From contig JAUIMM010000550.1 of NCBI GenBank assembly GCA_031769625.1, forward strand, positions 248,001 through 312,000: a stretch of 64,000 bases of DNA, given 5' to 3'. The translations under genes and the position numbers were made by a program. Shown here in pieces: positions 22,584-33,597 of the stretch; within the stretch, counting starts at the first letter, position 1; the number at the start of each line of letters is the position of its first letter. Source of the stretch: Taudactylus pleione. Lineage: Eukaryota > Chordata > Amphibia > Anura > Myobatrachidae. The notes under the pieces are model-generated. The model saw nothing but the letters and a program-made list of their open reading frames with translations. It had not been told where the DNA came from and ran no database searches.

Positions 22584-23382
22584 TAAATACTATAGGTAGA
22601 GCTAGGCTGTATCATGGTGTTCTCTTGTAGGCTTAAATCTGTGACGGCATGTCAGCAGAATGGGGAGCTGTGCATAGTTGTGTATGTAAATACTCCTGCT
22701 TGCAATAAGGATAGGGCTGGTTGAAGTACCCACTGACAATGATGATAGTTATGATTAGGGGTGTGCACCGGCCACTTTTCGTGTATTGTGTTTTGGTTTT
22801 GGATCTGGATCTTTCTTCGTGTTTTGGATCTGGATTGGATTTGCCAAAACCACCCTTCCGTGTTTTGGGTTCTGGGTTTTGTGTTTTGGATCTGTATTTT
22901 TTTTTAAAAACAGCTAAAATCACAGAAATTGTGTGTTTTTGTCTGCTCCTATGCTATTATTAACCTCAATAACCTTAATTTCCACTCATTTCCAGTCTAT
23001 TCTGAACACCTCACACCTCACAATAGTGTTTTTATGTCCAAAAGGTTGCACCGAGGTAGCTGGATGACTATGCTAAGAGATACGAGTGGGCGGCACAAAC
23101 ACGTGGTCCATCTAGGAGTGACAATGCAGTGGCAGACAGGATGGCAGTTTGAAAAACTAGGCCCCAAACAGTACATAATTCAAAGAAAAAAAAGAGGTGC
23201 AAGATGGAATTGTCCTTGGGCCCTCCCACCCACCCTTATGTTGTATAAACAGGACATGCACACTTTAACAAACCAAACATTTCAGCGCCAGGGTCTGCCA
23301 CACGACTGTGGCTGAAATGATTGGTTCGTTTGGGCCCCCACAAAACAAGCTGGCAATTAATCTGTCCCTGCACAAACTGGCT

Positions 23383-23848
23383 CTACGGAGGCAAGATGTC
23401 ATCCTCATCCTCCTCATCCACCGATTCCTCACAGTCTTCAGTGTTGTGTACATCCTCATCCTCACAGAGTATTAATTCTTCCCCGCTGGAATCCACAACC
23501 ACAGGTCCCTCTGTACGTTCTGGAGGCTGGTCTCCCTGGAAGAGTTGATAATTCATTTTATGAACATCATCTTCTCCACATTTTGTGGAAGCATCTCCTA
23601 CGCCTTTCGCTGACAAGGTTCCCGGCTGCACTAAACACTCTTTCGGAGTACACACTGGAGGGGGGGCAACTCAGGTAAAATAGAGCCAGTGTGTACAGGA
23701 ACCTCCAAATTGCCTCTTTTTCCTGCCAGTACAGGTACGGATTGTCTGACATGCCTACTTGGATGCTGTCACCGATGTAATCCTTTAACAGACAGACGCA
23801 TGCTTGTCGCTGCTGCTTTGAGGATGCAGGTGTGGCTACAGCCCACAC
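23383..23848 (-). pseudogene. hAT transposase C-terminal fragment
   Basis: Two overlapping minus-strand frames (23,567-23,848 and 23,383-23,655) together cover the dimerisation domain: IGDSIQVGMSDNPYLYWQEK, YLSCPPSSVYSERVFSAAGN and LVSERRRR. The acidic C-terminal tail ends EDEDDILPP. A shift after LVSERRRR separates them. Upstream the sequence enters the tandem array at about 23,785. Confidence 0.85.
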
Positions 23849-24520
23849 AATTCACAAAGACAGAAAAAAAAGAAGAATTTTTTAATTTTTGTGGAGCGCA
23901 ATTTGAGGGTTACACCACCCTTTAACAGACAGACGCACGCTTGTCGCTGCTGCTTTGAGGATGCAGGTGCGGCTACTGCGCATACATTTCACACACAAAC
24001 AGAAAAAAAGAAGATTATTTTATTTTGTTGGAGCGCACTTTGGGGGTAACACCACCCTTTAACAGACAGATGCACGCTTGTCGCTGCTGCTTTGAGGATG
24101 CTTGTGCGGCTACAGCCCACACAATTCACAAAGACAGAAAAAAAAAGAAGAATTTTTTTATTGTTTGTGGAGAGCACTTTGAGGGTTACACCACCCTTTA
24201 ATAGACAGACGCATGCTTGTCGCTGCTGCTTTAAGGATGCAGGTGCGGCTACAGCCCACACATTTCACAAAGAGAAAAAAAAAGAAGAATTTTTTTATTG
24301 TTTGTGGAGCGCACTTTGAGGGTTACACCACCCTTTAACAGACAGACGCATGCTTGTCGCTGCTGCTTTAAGGATGCAGGTGCGGCTACAGCCCACACAT
24401 TTCACAAAGAGAAAAAAAAAGTAGAATTTTTTTATTGTTTGTGGAGCGCACTTTGAGGGTTACACCAGCCTTTAACAGACAGACGCACGCTTGTCGCTGC
24501 TGCTTTGAGGATGCAGGTGG
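23785..24520. repeat. tandem array inside the deleted hAT, six units of about 127-147 bp
   Basis: GACAGACGCAYGCTTGTCGC recurs at 23,791, 23,938, 24,065, 24,204, 24,341 and 24,478. The remaining unit sequence (GCGGCTAC..CCCACACAATTCACAAA, an A-rich block, GGAGCGCACTTTGAGGGTTA) is a diverged form of the 155-bp unit at 24.9-26.1 kb. The array occupies the place where the transposase core lies in the 54.5 kb copy. Confidence 0.85.
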
Positions 24521-24846
24521 AATCTAGACGGGATTTGGAACCGGGGACACACTACCTCCATCAATTGTCTAAATCCCACTGCACTAATGGCGGATACCGG
24601 ACGCACGTCTAACACCAACATAGCAGTAAAGGCCTCAGTTATACGTTTTGCTTCAGGATGACTGCTGTCGTACTTCATCCTCCTCGCTAGGGACTGTTGG
24701 AGGGTCAATTGTTTAGTAAAAGTAGTGGTGTTCCTACTTCCTCTCTGGGATGATGAACAACTCCCAGCAGCAGCAACAGCACTAGGAGGAAGTGGTTCTT
24801 GATCTTTCCCTATTTTATTTTTATCGGCGAAAGTTTGGTCCTCCAT
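24472..24846 (-). pseudogene. hAT transposase N-terminal fragment
   Basis: The 124-aa frame starts MEDQTFADKNKIGKDQEPLP, like the start of the 54.5 kb transposase. After AVAAAGSCSSSQ it jumps to the region RGSRNTTTFTKQLTLQQSLA, so the BED-finger part (about 370 residues) is deleted in frame. It continues to QIPSRFH and then runs into the array. Confidence 0.85.
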
Positions 24847-24889
24847 TTATGTTATATTGATATATACGTGCGGCTAAGGCGCACACAAA

Positions 24890-26060
24890 CGCAGAAAATA
24901 TTTTTTTATTTTTGCTGGAGAGTAGTGCACTTTGTGGGTTACACCACCCTTTAAGAAATGAGCCAGCCAGCCCTTTACTTATGGGACACAGGCGCACGCT
25001 TGGCACTACTTTGTTGATGCACGTGCGGCTACTGCGCACACAATTCACAAACACAAAAAAATATATATTTTTATTTTGTTTGGAGTGCCCTTTGGGGGTT
25101 ACAGCACCCTTTAGCTGTCAATCCAGCTTGCCCTTTATTTATGGGACACAGGCGCACGCTTGGCACTACTTTGTTGATGCACGTGCGGCTACTGCGCACA
25201 CAATTCACAAACACAGAAAATATTTTTTAATTTGGTTTGGAGTGTACTTTGGGGGTTACAGCACCCTTTAACGGTCAAGCCAGCCGTCCCTTTACCTATT
25301 ACACAGGCGCACGCTTGGCACTACTTTGTTGATGCACGTGCGGCTACTGCGCACACAGTTCACAAACACAGAAAATATTTTTTTATTTGGTTTGGAGTGT
25401 ACTTTGGGGGTTACAGCACCCTTTACCGGTCAAGCCAGCCGGCCCTTTACTTATGACACAGGCGCACGCTTGGCACTACTTTGTTGATGAACGTGCGGCT
25501 ACTGCGCACACAATTCACAAACACAGAAAATATTTTTTTATTTGGTTTGGAGTGTACTTTGGGGGTTACAGCACCTTTTAACGGTCAAGCCAGCCGTCCC
25601 TTTACTTATTACACAGGCGCACGCTTGGCACTACTTTGTTGATGCACGTGCGGCTACTGCGCACACAGTTCACAAACACAGAAAATATTTTTTTATTTGG
25701 TTTGGAGTGTACTTTGGGGGTTACAGCACCCTTTAACGGTCAAGCCACCCGGCCCTTTACTTATGACACAGGCGCACGCTTGGCACTACTTTGTTGATGA
25801 ACGTGCGGCTACTGCGCACACAATTCACAAACACAGAAAATATTTTTTTATTTGGTTTGGAGTGTACTTTGGGGGTTACAGCACCCTTTAACGGTCAAGC
25901 CAGCCGGCCCTTTACTTATGACACAGGCGCACGCTTGGCACTACTTTATTGATGCACGTGCGGCTACTGCGCACACAATTCACAAACATAGAAAATATTT
26001 TTTTATTTGGTTTGGAGTGTACTTTGGGGGTTGCAGCACCCTTTAACGGTCAAGCCAGCC
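24890..26060. repeat. tandem array of 155-bp units, promoter side of the hAT
   Basis: GGCGCACGCTTGGCACTACT recurs about every 155 bp, beginning near 24,990, 25,150, 25,306, 25,461, 25,615, 25,770 and 25,925. The units include GTGCGGCTACTGCGCACACA, an A/T block and GTGTACTTTGGGGGTTACAG. They lie between the promoter end and the transposase start. Repeated small frames (MVWSVLWGLQHPL..) are artefacts. Confidence 0.9.
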
Positions 26061-26307
26061 GGCCCTTTATTGGAGTGGACACAGCCCCTATGGACAACAG
26101 CAGCACAGCACAACACAGCCAGCCCCTATGGACTTTGAAGTAGTGGACACAGCCCCTATGGACAACAGCAGCACAGCGCAACACTGCACAGCACAACACT
26201 ACTCTGCACTACACTACACTACACTACACAGCCCAGCCAGCCCTAACTCCCTCCCTCCCTCTTCACTGTCCACAGCCGAGTGAGAAAATGGCGCCGACGC
26301 GGGTACC

Positions 26308-26317
26308 TTATATAGGA
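26308..26317 (-). promoter_or_regulatory. TATA box of the hAT element
   Basis: CCTATATAAG (minus strand) lies about 160 bp inside the terminal repeat on the transposase N-terminal side. About 25 bp downstream is GGCGCCATTTTC. The same arrangement occurs in the 54.5 kb copy, and a TATA occurs at the same distance in the 43.4 kb copy. Confidence 0.6.
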
Positions 26318-26481
26318 TCCAAAACCCGCGAGACCCGGAAGGCGGGATGATGACGTTTTGCCTCGATTTCAGATCCGAGTCAGGCGGGAAAAGTCGAGCC
26401 TGACTCGGATCGGCCTCGGATCGGGGGGGCTCGGGGGGTTCGGATTTCAGAAATCCGAACCCGCTCACCCCTAGTTATGAT

Positions 26482-26875
26482 ACAAGAGTATGGATAAGGG
26501 AGGATAGGGGAGGTCATCCCTGCATATAGGCGAAAAACTATTTAGTTCCATGCATGCAGTGCAAAAGTAATTAAGTCCGATTTGTGTTCAACTTAGTATT
26601 GCCGCTTATGTTCTTTTGTACAAGTCTCTCTGCACTATGGTCCTTATACTGAGATGGATACATTAATATCCAAAAAGTACATGTAATAGGGTGTAACATG
26701 TATCCAGTATATTCTGTTGCTTATATCTTGTATGTGCTGGCATCCATGAGTATGCCGACACCTGTAGTTCTAATAATAAGTAGTTAAAGGCTTCTGGAAT
26801 ATTTCTGTTACCTGTAGTGATAAATAAAATATTTTTTTTTTCCAAAGGAACAGACTGGGTCTGTGTTCCACTATG
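26482..26875. other. no gene seen
   Basis: Flanking sequence between two hAT insertions, AT-rich, without recognised repeats or coding frames. Confidence 0.4.
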
Positions 26876-26883
26876 ACAGTAGG

Positions 26884-27785
26884 CAGGGCCAGATTAAGGG
26901 GGGGGCGACAGGGGCGGTCGTCTCTGGGCCCACACACACAGAGGGGCCCCCACACAGGGTCGATGTGACCCTGCCAAGAACAGATGTCCAGCGGCACCTG
27001 TTCCTGGGTAGAGGCTCTGGATCCGCACTGTTCAATAGACTGCATGCAGCAGCACAGTCAGTGTTGCTGCATCAGCTGTATAAAGCTGGGCATCCACTAT
27101 ACAATTTTCTGTCAGATATCTGTCCAATCTGGCAGGTTGGAATGAAAACATAATAATGTATGGGAGCACTGGAAAATAGCCAAAAATGGTTTTTCAAATT
27201 GGTTAAAACACACAAATTTAACCAATTTGAACAATTTTTTTTGTCCTTTTTTTAGTGTTTAAGACCATATGATCAACTGTCATTTGCTCCCATACATTAC
27301 CAGGTTTTCATTCCAACCAGCCAGATTGGACAGATATCTGACAGAAAATTGTATAGTCACTATACTATAGTGGATGCCCAGCTTAAGGGAGAGAGAGGGC
27401 CAGCTTCACTAGCGCATAAATCATCCCCCCTCCCCGCCGATGCCGCCCCCATATCCCCGCGAATCGCATCATTAATTGCGATGGGTGGAGCCTAACGAAT
27501 TGAGGAGGTACCCGGGTCTTTTTGCAACCTACTGCTGCTTCAAGTGTAAGTGTACTGTTTTAGTGTGTGTGTATGTATGTGATATTGTGCATATGTGTAT
27601 ACTGTGTATGTATGTGTTAATGTGTATATATGTGTTAGTGTGTGTATACTGTTTATGTGTATGTGTGAGTGGCGGCTTTATGTGGGGGCGGAGGGGGCTT
27701 CGGGTAGGCTTGTCTATGTGTGGCTTGAAGGGGGCCTCCACAGCTAATTTGCCCTGGAGCCCCCACAAGCCTTAAACTGGCCCTG
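26884..27785. mobile_element. non-autonomous hAT, 902 bp, exact TSD ACAGTAGG
   Basis: The ends are CAGGGCCAGATTAAG and inverted CAGGGCCAGTTTAAG. ACAGTAGG flanks it exactly at 26,876-26,883 and 27,786-27,793. The interior contains a nested 300-bp MITE and a GT-rich low-complexity stretch (27,555-27,670). No transposase. Confidence 0.88.
27084..27383. mobile_element. foldback MITE, 300 bp, TSD TAA, nested in the hAT
   Basis: Long inverted arms begin AGCTGGGCATCCACTATA on the left and end with the complementary GTGGATGCCCAGCT on the right. Pairing continues through TTTTCTGTCAGATATCTGTC. TAA flanks both sides. About 10 bases (CACTATACTA) are extra in the right arm. Confidence 0.85.
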
Positions 27786-27793
27786 ACAGTAGG

Positions 27794-28523
27794 ATATCAC
27801 ACTGTGCATTTAGCTTTTATAGTCTGAGTGGTCCAGCCCAAAATAGCCTGGTGCTCAATGGGTCTATTACAGAGGAACTCACTCTGTTTGTCCTGCCATA
27901 TTAATCACATACATTGTAATTTAAAAAAACTATTCTCTAATCCACGCTGAAGTGAAGGGATGAAAAATATCCAAAAAACCATCAGGAATATAAAGTTATC
28001 AAAGAGATGCTGCTACAATTACATTATGACAAGATGTCAGGCTATACGTCTCAATTTGACCAACCTACTGTACAGTAGAAACCTACATAAACCTAATTCA
28101 ACAAACAGATATTTATATTTTCTACATAATGCTTTCACAATGATAAATCCCAAATGAAAGATTCTCAAACATATTTCCAGCAAGCTAAATGCACTCACAC
28201 TATCCTTGCAATATTTAATCACTGTGACCTTCAATTAAACTATCAACAGCATAATTTCTATGTTTCCTATAGACATGAATGTAATTGATGTTTTATTGTA
28301 AATCTCAGTGCCTGTCATTTCCATGCAGGAACTATGGAACTCTCTGTAACCTAGGTGTCTATAAAGCAATGCTAGTATTGGCGAAGAGAATGTCTCCGTC
28401 CTAGCAGTTTGTATTATTGGATAATTTACTGTTCTTTACTGTTGTAATCAATACATTTATTTTGTGTCTGCGTAATTCTGTTTAGCGCTCTAGAAACGCA
28501 TTGTGACCTACATTTGGAAAGGC
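27794..28523. other. no gene seen
   Basis: AT-rich flank; short chance ORFs only. Confidence 0.4.
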
Positions 28524-28526
28524 TTA

Positions 28527-29000
28527 GGCCCTGATTCAGACCCACTCGCTGCCACTTCTCTTTCTCCAGCCTGCTCACAGGTGACCACCGACAGCTTGTG
28601 TGAGCGGCCTGGAGATGGTCACGATTATCGCGACCATCTTGCTTGCAACGAGACCCTAAAGTAGGGTCTCGGCTCCTGCAAGCCCAAGTGGACTTCCTGC
28701 TCTAATAGAGCATGACGTCCACTACTGACATCACTGGCGATGTCAGTAGGGCCGACCACAAACACCAGGCGTTCCTAAGGGAACGCCTGTATTTGCCTAA
28801 CCACCCCCCCTCCCCGCCTATGAAATGGGGCGAGCTGTCAATCAACATCGACATCTGCCCCGTCTGGTAGCGAGCCCCGGAGCGACTGAACTTCAGTCAC
28901 TCGCTGGGGCTCGCGCATGCGCACGCCGGAGGCGGTGCATGCGCAGGGGGCAAACATCGACCCGCTTGCGAGCACTTGTAAGCAGGTCTGAATCAGGCCC
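28527..29000. mobile_element. MITE, GGCCTGATTCAG family, TSD TTA, hairpin chain
   Basis: The ends are GGCCCTGATTCAG and inverted GGGCCTGATTCAG, with TTA at 28,524-28,526 and 29,001-29,003. Consecutive hairpins are 28,613-28,623/28,629-28,639 (one wobble), 28,649-28,658/28,662-28,671, 28,722-28,732/28,739-28,749 and 28,766-28,775/28,780-28,789. It runs opposite to the 20.9 kb copy. No coding capacity. Confidence 0.85.
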
Positions 29001-29003
29001 TTA

Positions 29004-30192
29004 GTTCAATATTCTTTCATGCTATTGTTGTTGTAGCAAATGGGTATTCATGTCTAATGTGCTATAGTAGAATATTGTTTTAACATTTGTGTATCATCAA
29101 TATGGATCACGGGTAGTATCACAAGTAGTATCCGTCTTTTTCAGGCCATTTCGATTCCTAGTGTGTAAAAATAATTGCCAGTCCTTTAAATTCTAATTTA
29201 AAATTTTGCTTAGTTTGTTTGTGAGATGCAGCATATATGTCATGCCATTTTATTAAATAAATCTTATATCTTTTAATAAAACTGCATGGTTGATAGAAGA
29301 GCAGGAGCAACCCAATACTAGTTCTGTGGTCTCTGCCAGTCATAGTACTTCTTCAACATCTACTAAATGAGGTCAAGGGAAAAGAAGGTTTAAAGGGCAC
29401 CTCAAATCTAAACAGTATTTTACAATCATAAAGAAAAAAAATCACCTCTAAAGGCCAGTATCCACTAGCAGATTGTGGAACGACAGTACAGGAACAGTTG
29501 TTCCTCTTCCCCTGCAGTGCCTACACTGAACGATATGTCATTAAGTGTAAGCACCCTTCCTCATCCCTGAACATGGTCAATCTGTCGTTATCGTCAGATT
29601 TACCTGCATGTTCAGGCGATGATTGATGTCGGAAACAACCAGCGGGAGCGTGCATCGCTGGTCGTTTCTGACATTTTCATGCGTGATTTGTGCACGATTA
29701 ATGAGTGATTGAACGATAACGATATCGTGTAAATTGGCAATTAAAGAAGCAAAACAAAAGTCATATTTTCATTTCACTGCAGCTTCTGTTATTCTGGGGG
29801 CTCAGGAGGTATTAAAAATGTTCCTGTGTCATATAAATCCTGGCAAATTAATTAGAAAACGGACACTGAGAGTGGCCAGGAAAGATTGTCTGTGTAACAC
29901 AATATATAATATTTTATTTTATGGATTCCAGTTCATATTATAGAGACCCAGTGTGAGATGTCTGAGGATTACTGCTGTGATTCACTAAACAGTTCACTGT
30001 CTTTTTATATATATTATTTTCTTAATTTTTTCTAAACACTGCTAAACAGTGTGAAGCTGAAAGCATCTTTACAAGATCACGTCAACTTGGAGAAAAAGAA
30101 TCTATTCACAAAGCTTGAGAGACCTCAGTGGGGAAACCTGCAGACTGTTACATTGAGAAGTTTGACAGAGGCACAAAGCTGGCTTTATGAAT
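29004..30192. other. no gene seen; one possible repeat fragment
   Basis: AT-rich sequence. At 29,455-29,730 a piece starting GGCCAGTATCCACTAGCAGA looks like one end of a MITE, but its partner end is absent. No credible coding frame. Confidence 0.35.
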
Positions 30193-30197
30193 GGCAT

Positions 30198-31107
30198 TGT
30201 TAGGATCTGACTTTGTTGTGGACCCGGGGTGGAAATAGGAGCAGGCACCTGAACAGACTTAAACTGAAAAGTGGGTTTTTTAATGGGTGACCTTGAAGGC
30301 ATGTACACGGATAAGATAAAGTCCTGAATATAGATGGAGAGATGATGACTAGAAACTGAAGTGAAGTAAGTGCGGGTAATGTCCAGGTAGTCACAAAAAT
30401 AACAAAAAGTATTTGTAATCCAAATGGTTATTGTGAGGCTGCAGATGAGATATCAGGTTACAAATTGATACTGGTATGATGGAATCCTGAGAGGTTTATG
30501 GAGTAGTTGAATAACTGATGAGTAGCACTGAGATGGCTCAGTGTAGAAACAGGATAGCCGCAGAGAGCTAGGTAACTTGAGGCAGTGTAGGGACAGGGTT
30601 AACTGCACACTCAGGTCTTTAGGCAGGGAGATGGTTAATGGAAGGTGCAGGGTGGTTCCAGCAGGAGACTGGGAGCAGGCAGAGCAATACAGGCTGCTTG
30701 GAAGCTGGGATCCAGCAAGAGCACAGGCGAGCAGGGAACAGACAGGTCTCAGAAGCACAGGAACTCTCTCTCACAGCAACTATTGGAAGCTCTGAACTCC
30801 CTTAAGTACCCAGTGCACAATCGTGAATGGTCGGAGAGAGCTGGTGACACACCAGGATTGGAGCAACTAAGTCACATGACCAGAAGCAAGATGGCAGGGC
30901 CCATACCAGAATGGAATGGAAACACCACCAGGCTTACCCCAGCTAGAATGACACAGAGCCTGCGGAACACCTCGCACAGCCAACGCCTGCTGCTAGACAC
31001 CAGCTCCTCCGCTGGTGTCTAGGTATTGTCAAAAAGAGTGACAATACCACAGCACCCTCACATGTAATACCCATCATACCCTATGCAGGGAAACCCTGGT
31101 CATGACA
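30198..31107 (-). repeat. 3' LTR of the second gypsy element (910 bp)
   Basis: On the minus strand it runs from TGTCATGACCAGGG to GATCCTAACA. It pairs with 40,762-41,654 along its length. A purine-rich stretch (AAGGAGGGGGGAAC, minus) precedes it, fitting a polypurine tract. The two LTRs differ by many substitutions and small indels, so the insertion is not young. Confidence 0.9.
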
Positions 31108-31639
31108 GTTCCCCCCTCCTTATGAGTGGCCTCAGGAAACTTACCAGGCTTCTCCGGATGGGCAGAGTGAAACTTCCTTATGAGTGTAGGAGTGTGGACA
31201 TCTTCCGGGCCATAACCTCTCCAATCCAGAAGATACTGTAACTGGCCTTGTCGAACACGGGAATCCAAGACTTGGGGTACTTCAAATTCCACACCTCTCT
31301 GTTTGGATCTGGGGAGGAACTGGCAGGACTTTGAGGAACTTGCTGAGAATCAACGGCTTGAGCAGGGATATGTGGAAAGAATTAGGGATTCTTACGTAGG
31401 AGGGAAGTTGGAGACGGCAAGAAACTGGATTAATTATTTCCATAAAGGCAAAGGGTCCAGTGAATCATGGGGCAAACTTCATTGATGGAACTCTGAGATG
31501 CAAATTATGACTGGAAAGACAAACTTGACTCCTGACTTGCATTTTATCCACTTTCCTTCTCTTCCTGTCCACCTGAATTTTGTAACATAGGGAGGTCTTC
31601 TCCAAATCTATGCGTATTTGAGCCCATATTGAGGCGAAC
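31074..31639 (-). pseudogene. gypsy integrase C-terminus and chromodomain
   Basis: At 31,465-31,639 (minus) the integrase continues after the interruption: IWKFASIWAQIRIDLEKTSL, then QVDRKRRKVDKMQVRSQVCL. At 31,074-31,292 is a chromodomain: VLDSRVRQGQLQYLLDWRGY, then GPEDVHTP. In chromoviruses the chromodomain directs integration to chromatin. The piece is separated from the catalytic core by the nested element, and stops lie between the two frames. Confidence 0.85.
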
Positions 31640-31653
31640 TTCCATATAGTGTT

Positions 31654-32245
31654 GAGAACAAATTGGGTGCTGGGAGAATAAGTGGTGCTACACTTCCAAG
31701 ATTTCTGCCCTTTTGCACTATTAAGACCAATCCCTGAAGGTCTAAGTAATGGGTAACCAGTAATACAATATAAAGATGTGTGCAAAGGTGAGGCGATATC
31801 TCTTAAATCACAGGTGACAGTTTAAAACCAAGAGAAATACTTATCTTAAACTATCTCATATGTTGCTCATTTGGTTGATATTGTCACTCTTTCACATCAA
31901 TTCAAGTCGTTCATATAGATATGTAAGAAAACATATAATCCATTGTGTATTACCCTTCACAAATCTCTGAAATATACACAGTTGCAGAATAACCTAATCC
32001 AACTTGCTAGTACTGACCATACACAGTCATATGATATTAATTGTTCATACAATCAAAAAGAGTGACAATATCAACCAAATGAGCAACATATGAGATAGTT
32101 TAAGATAAGTATTTCTCTTTTACTGTATTACTGGTTACCCATTACTTAGACCTTCAGGGATTGGTCTTAATAGTGCAAAAGGGTAGAAATCTTGGAAGTA
32201 TAGCGCCACTTCTTCTCCCAGCACCCAATTTGTTCTCATCTATTT
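31654..32245. repeat. inverted-repeat 5' terminus of the Penelope-like element
   Basis: Bases 31,654-31,765 are the reverse complement of about 32,118-32,245 (GAGAACAAATTGGGTGCTGG versus CCAGCACCCAATTTGTTCTC). Between them, 31,762-32,053 is the reverse complement of 36,877-37,169 at the other end. A short direct copy of that right end (AAAGAGTGACAATATCAACC) begins at 32,051. The terminus is thus a large imperfect palindrome with a rearranged centre. Confidence 0.85.
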
Positions 32246-32278
32246 GTTTAACCCCTGTGGGTGAAGAAGGGCAGCAGT

Positions 32279-33523
32279 ATGTTTAATCACAGGGAAAGAA
32301 GAACTGCAGAAATAGAAGAAGCATTCAAAATCAATTTCAATGAGGAAGATGTAGAGATGACAGATGACAATCTTGAAACAGCAATGGAGAGATTGGGCGA
32401 ATGGCTCATTAAGGAAAATAGATTATGGTGGGAAGTAGCCACCCTAGAGAAATATGTGGCAGAGCAAATAATACCAAAAGGCTTAAGGATGAATAAACCA
32501 CCCACCTTTCAGAATGCATCTGAATCCTTTTGGGATGAATGGAATGTAATATTGGAAACATGTTCCTTCTCCCTCATGAAACTCATATTGAAAGAAAGGA
32601 GAGAAAAACTTAAAGAAATTGATGAGAGGATAGAGGTTTTGAAGACTCTTATAGAACCATTTAAAAAAATGCCGGCTTTTAGTATCCTAGAGGAGAATAT
32701 AGCAGGAAGAATTTCGAAAAATACAGAATTTCTTATAAAAAAGAAACAGGGAAAACTACAGAGGGACTATGATTTCTACAAATTCGGTATTACTAAAGTA
32801 AGGGGAAATCAATCGAAGTTAACAACAAAGGGTGGAATAATAATGGAAACTCCTAGAGGGAGATTTCAAGAAAGGAAGGATTTATCAAGTAGAAAATACC
32901 CCTCAAGATATCAGGATAGGAACCAGAAGGATTACAGACAGGGATACCAGGAAGTGTCACTAGAAAAGGAACACCACAGGATGTACCATCATCAGAGAAG
33001 AGAGGACTATCACCATAAGAAGGAACATAGACGGATGCACGATGAGACTAACAATAGAAGAGAGGAGGCATCCACATCTCTATATGAAAGAAATAGATGG
33101 ATACCGGAGCCTTTGAGGTTGAGTCCAAAACCACAAAGAGAGAAATATGGCAAAAGAAGAGTGCATGATGCAAGGGGACACCGGCAAGATCAACGTCATG
33201 AAGACTTTAATTATAGATGGAATAAACCTCAGATAGAGAGTTCGAAGAGAACTCCCTATAGAAATATGGGAAGATATAATTATGAAGGTCGTGATAAACC
33301 AAGACGGGATAGTACAGATAGAGTACTACCATTAGAAGACACAATAGAAGAAAAATATGGAAGCAATAGAGAAAAGAGAAAAAACACTCTGGACTTATTA
33401 AAGGAGACCCCAACATGCTCAGACTCAAGAAGACCCCCTTTTTTAGGAGAAAGGAGAGGAATGAGGAGCATTCGACACAGGAGATTTTGGAACTCAAGGG
33501 AGAGACTCAAAAAAATAAAGTAA
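32279..33523 (+). CDS. Penelope-like element ORF1, 414 aa, intact frame
   Basis: The first ATG in frame is at 32,279 and the frame is open to the TAA at 33,521. The N-terminal third (to about residue 185) looks helical: AMERLGEWLIKENRLWWEVA, EQIIPKGLRMNKPPTF and a charged coiled-coil-like part, LKERREKLKEIDERIEVLKT. The rest is very rich in R, K, E and Y (for example HHQRREDYHHKKEHRRMHDE) and probably disordered and nucleic-acid binding. An ORF upstream of the RT with this two-part character occurs in related vertebrate elements; its role is unknown. It is the only long intact frame in the window. Expression is not shown. Confidence 0.7.
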   Translation: MFNHRERRTAEIEEAFKINFNEEDVEMTDDNLETAMERLGEWLIKENRLWWEVATLEKYVAEQIIPKGLRMNKPPTFQNASESFWDEWNVILETCSFSLMKLILKERREKLKEIDERIEVLKTLIEPFKKMPAFSILEENIAGRISKNTEFLIKKKQGKLQRDYDFYKFGITKVRGNQSKLTTKGGIIMETPRGRFQERKDLSSRKYPSRYQDRNQKDYRQGYQEVSLEKEHHRMYHHQRREDYHHKKEHRRMHDETNNRREEASTSLYERNRWIPEPLRLSPKPQREKYGKRRVHDARGHRQDQRHEDFNYRWNKPQIESSKRTPYRNMGRYNYEGRDKPRRDSTDRVLPLEDTIEEKYGSNREKRKNTLDLLKETPTCSDSRRPPFLGERRGMRSIRHRRFWNSRERLKKIK

Positions 33524-33597
33524 ATAAAAGAAAGAAAAGTAAATTAAAGAAAAGAGGGAATAGAGCTGGAAAAAAGAAAAAAATAAGAAAGAAAAAA

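Larger units (their letters stand above)
22756..26473 (-). mobile_element. internally deleted hAT, 3,718 bp, exact TSD GTTATGAT
   Basis: The ends are TAGGGGTGTGC and inverted TAGGGGTGAGC. GTTATGAT flanks it exactly at 22,748-22,755 and 26,474-26,481. It is a close relative of the 5,116-bp copy at 54.5 kb. The BED finger and catalytic core are missing; a tandem array sits in their place. The N-terminal and C-terminal fragments remain. It could be moved only by transposase from another copy. Confidence 0.92.

Noticed and set aside
25232..26046. Repeated 64-aa ORFs, possible peptide family
   Set aside because: One ORF per 155-bp array unit within a hAT element; they follow from unit periodicity.
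24890..26060. CRISPR-like repeat/spacer pattern
   Set aside because: Units of 155 bp are similar along their whole length, with no variable spacers, and this is eukaryotic DNA.
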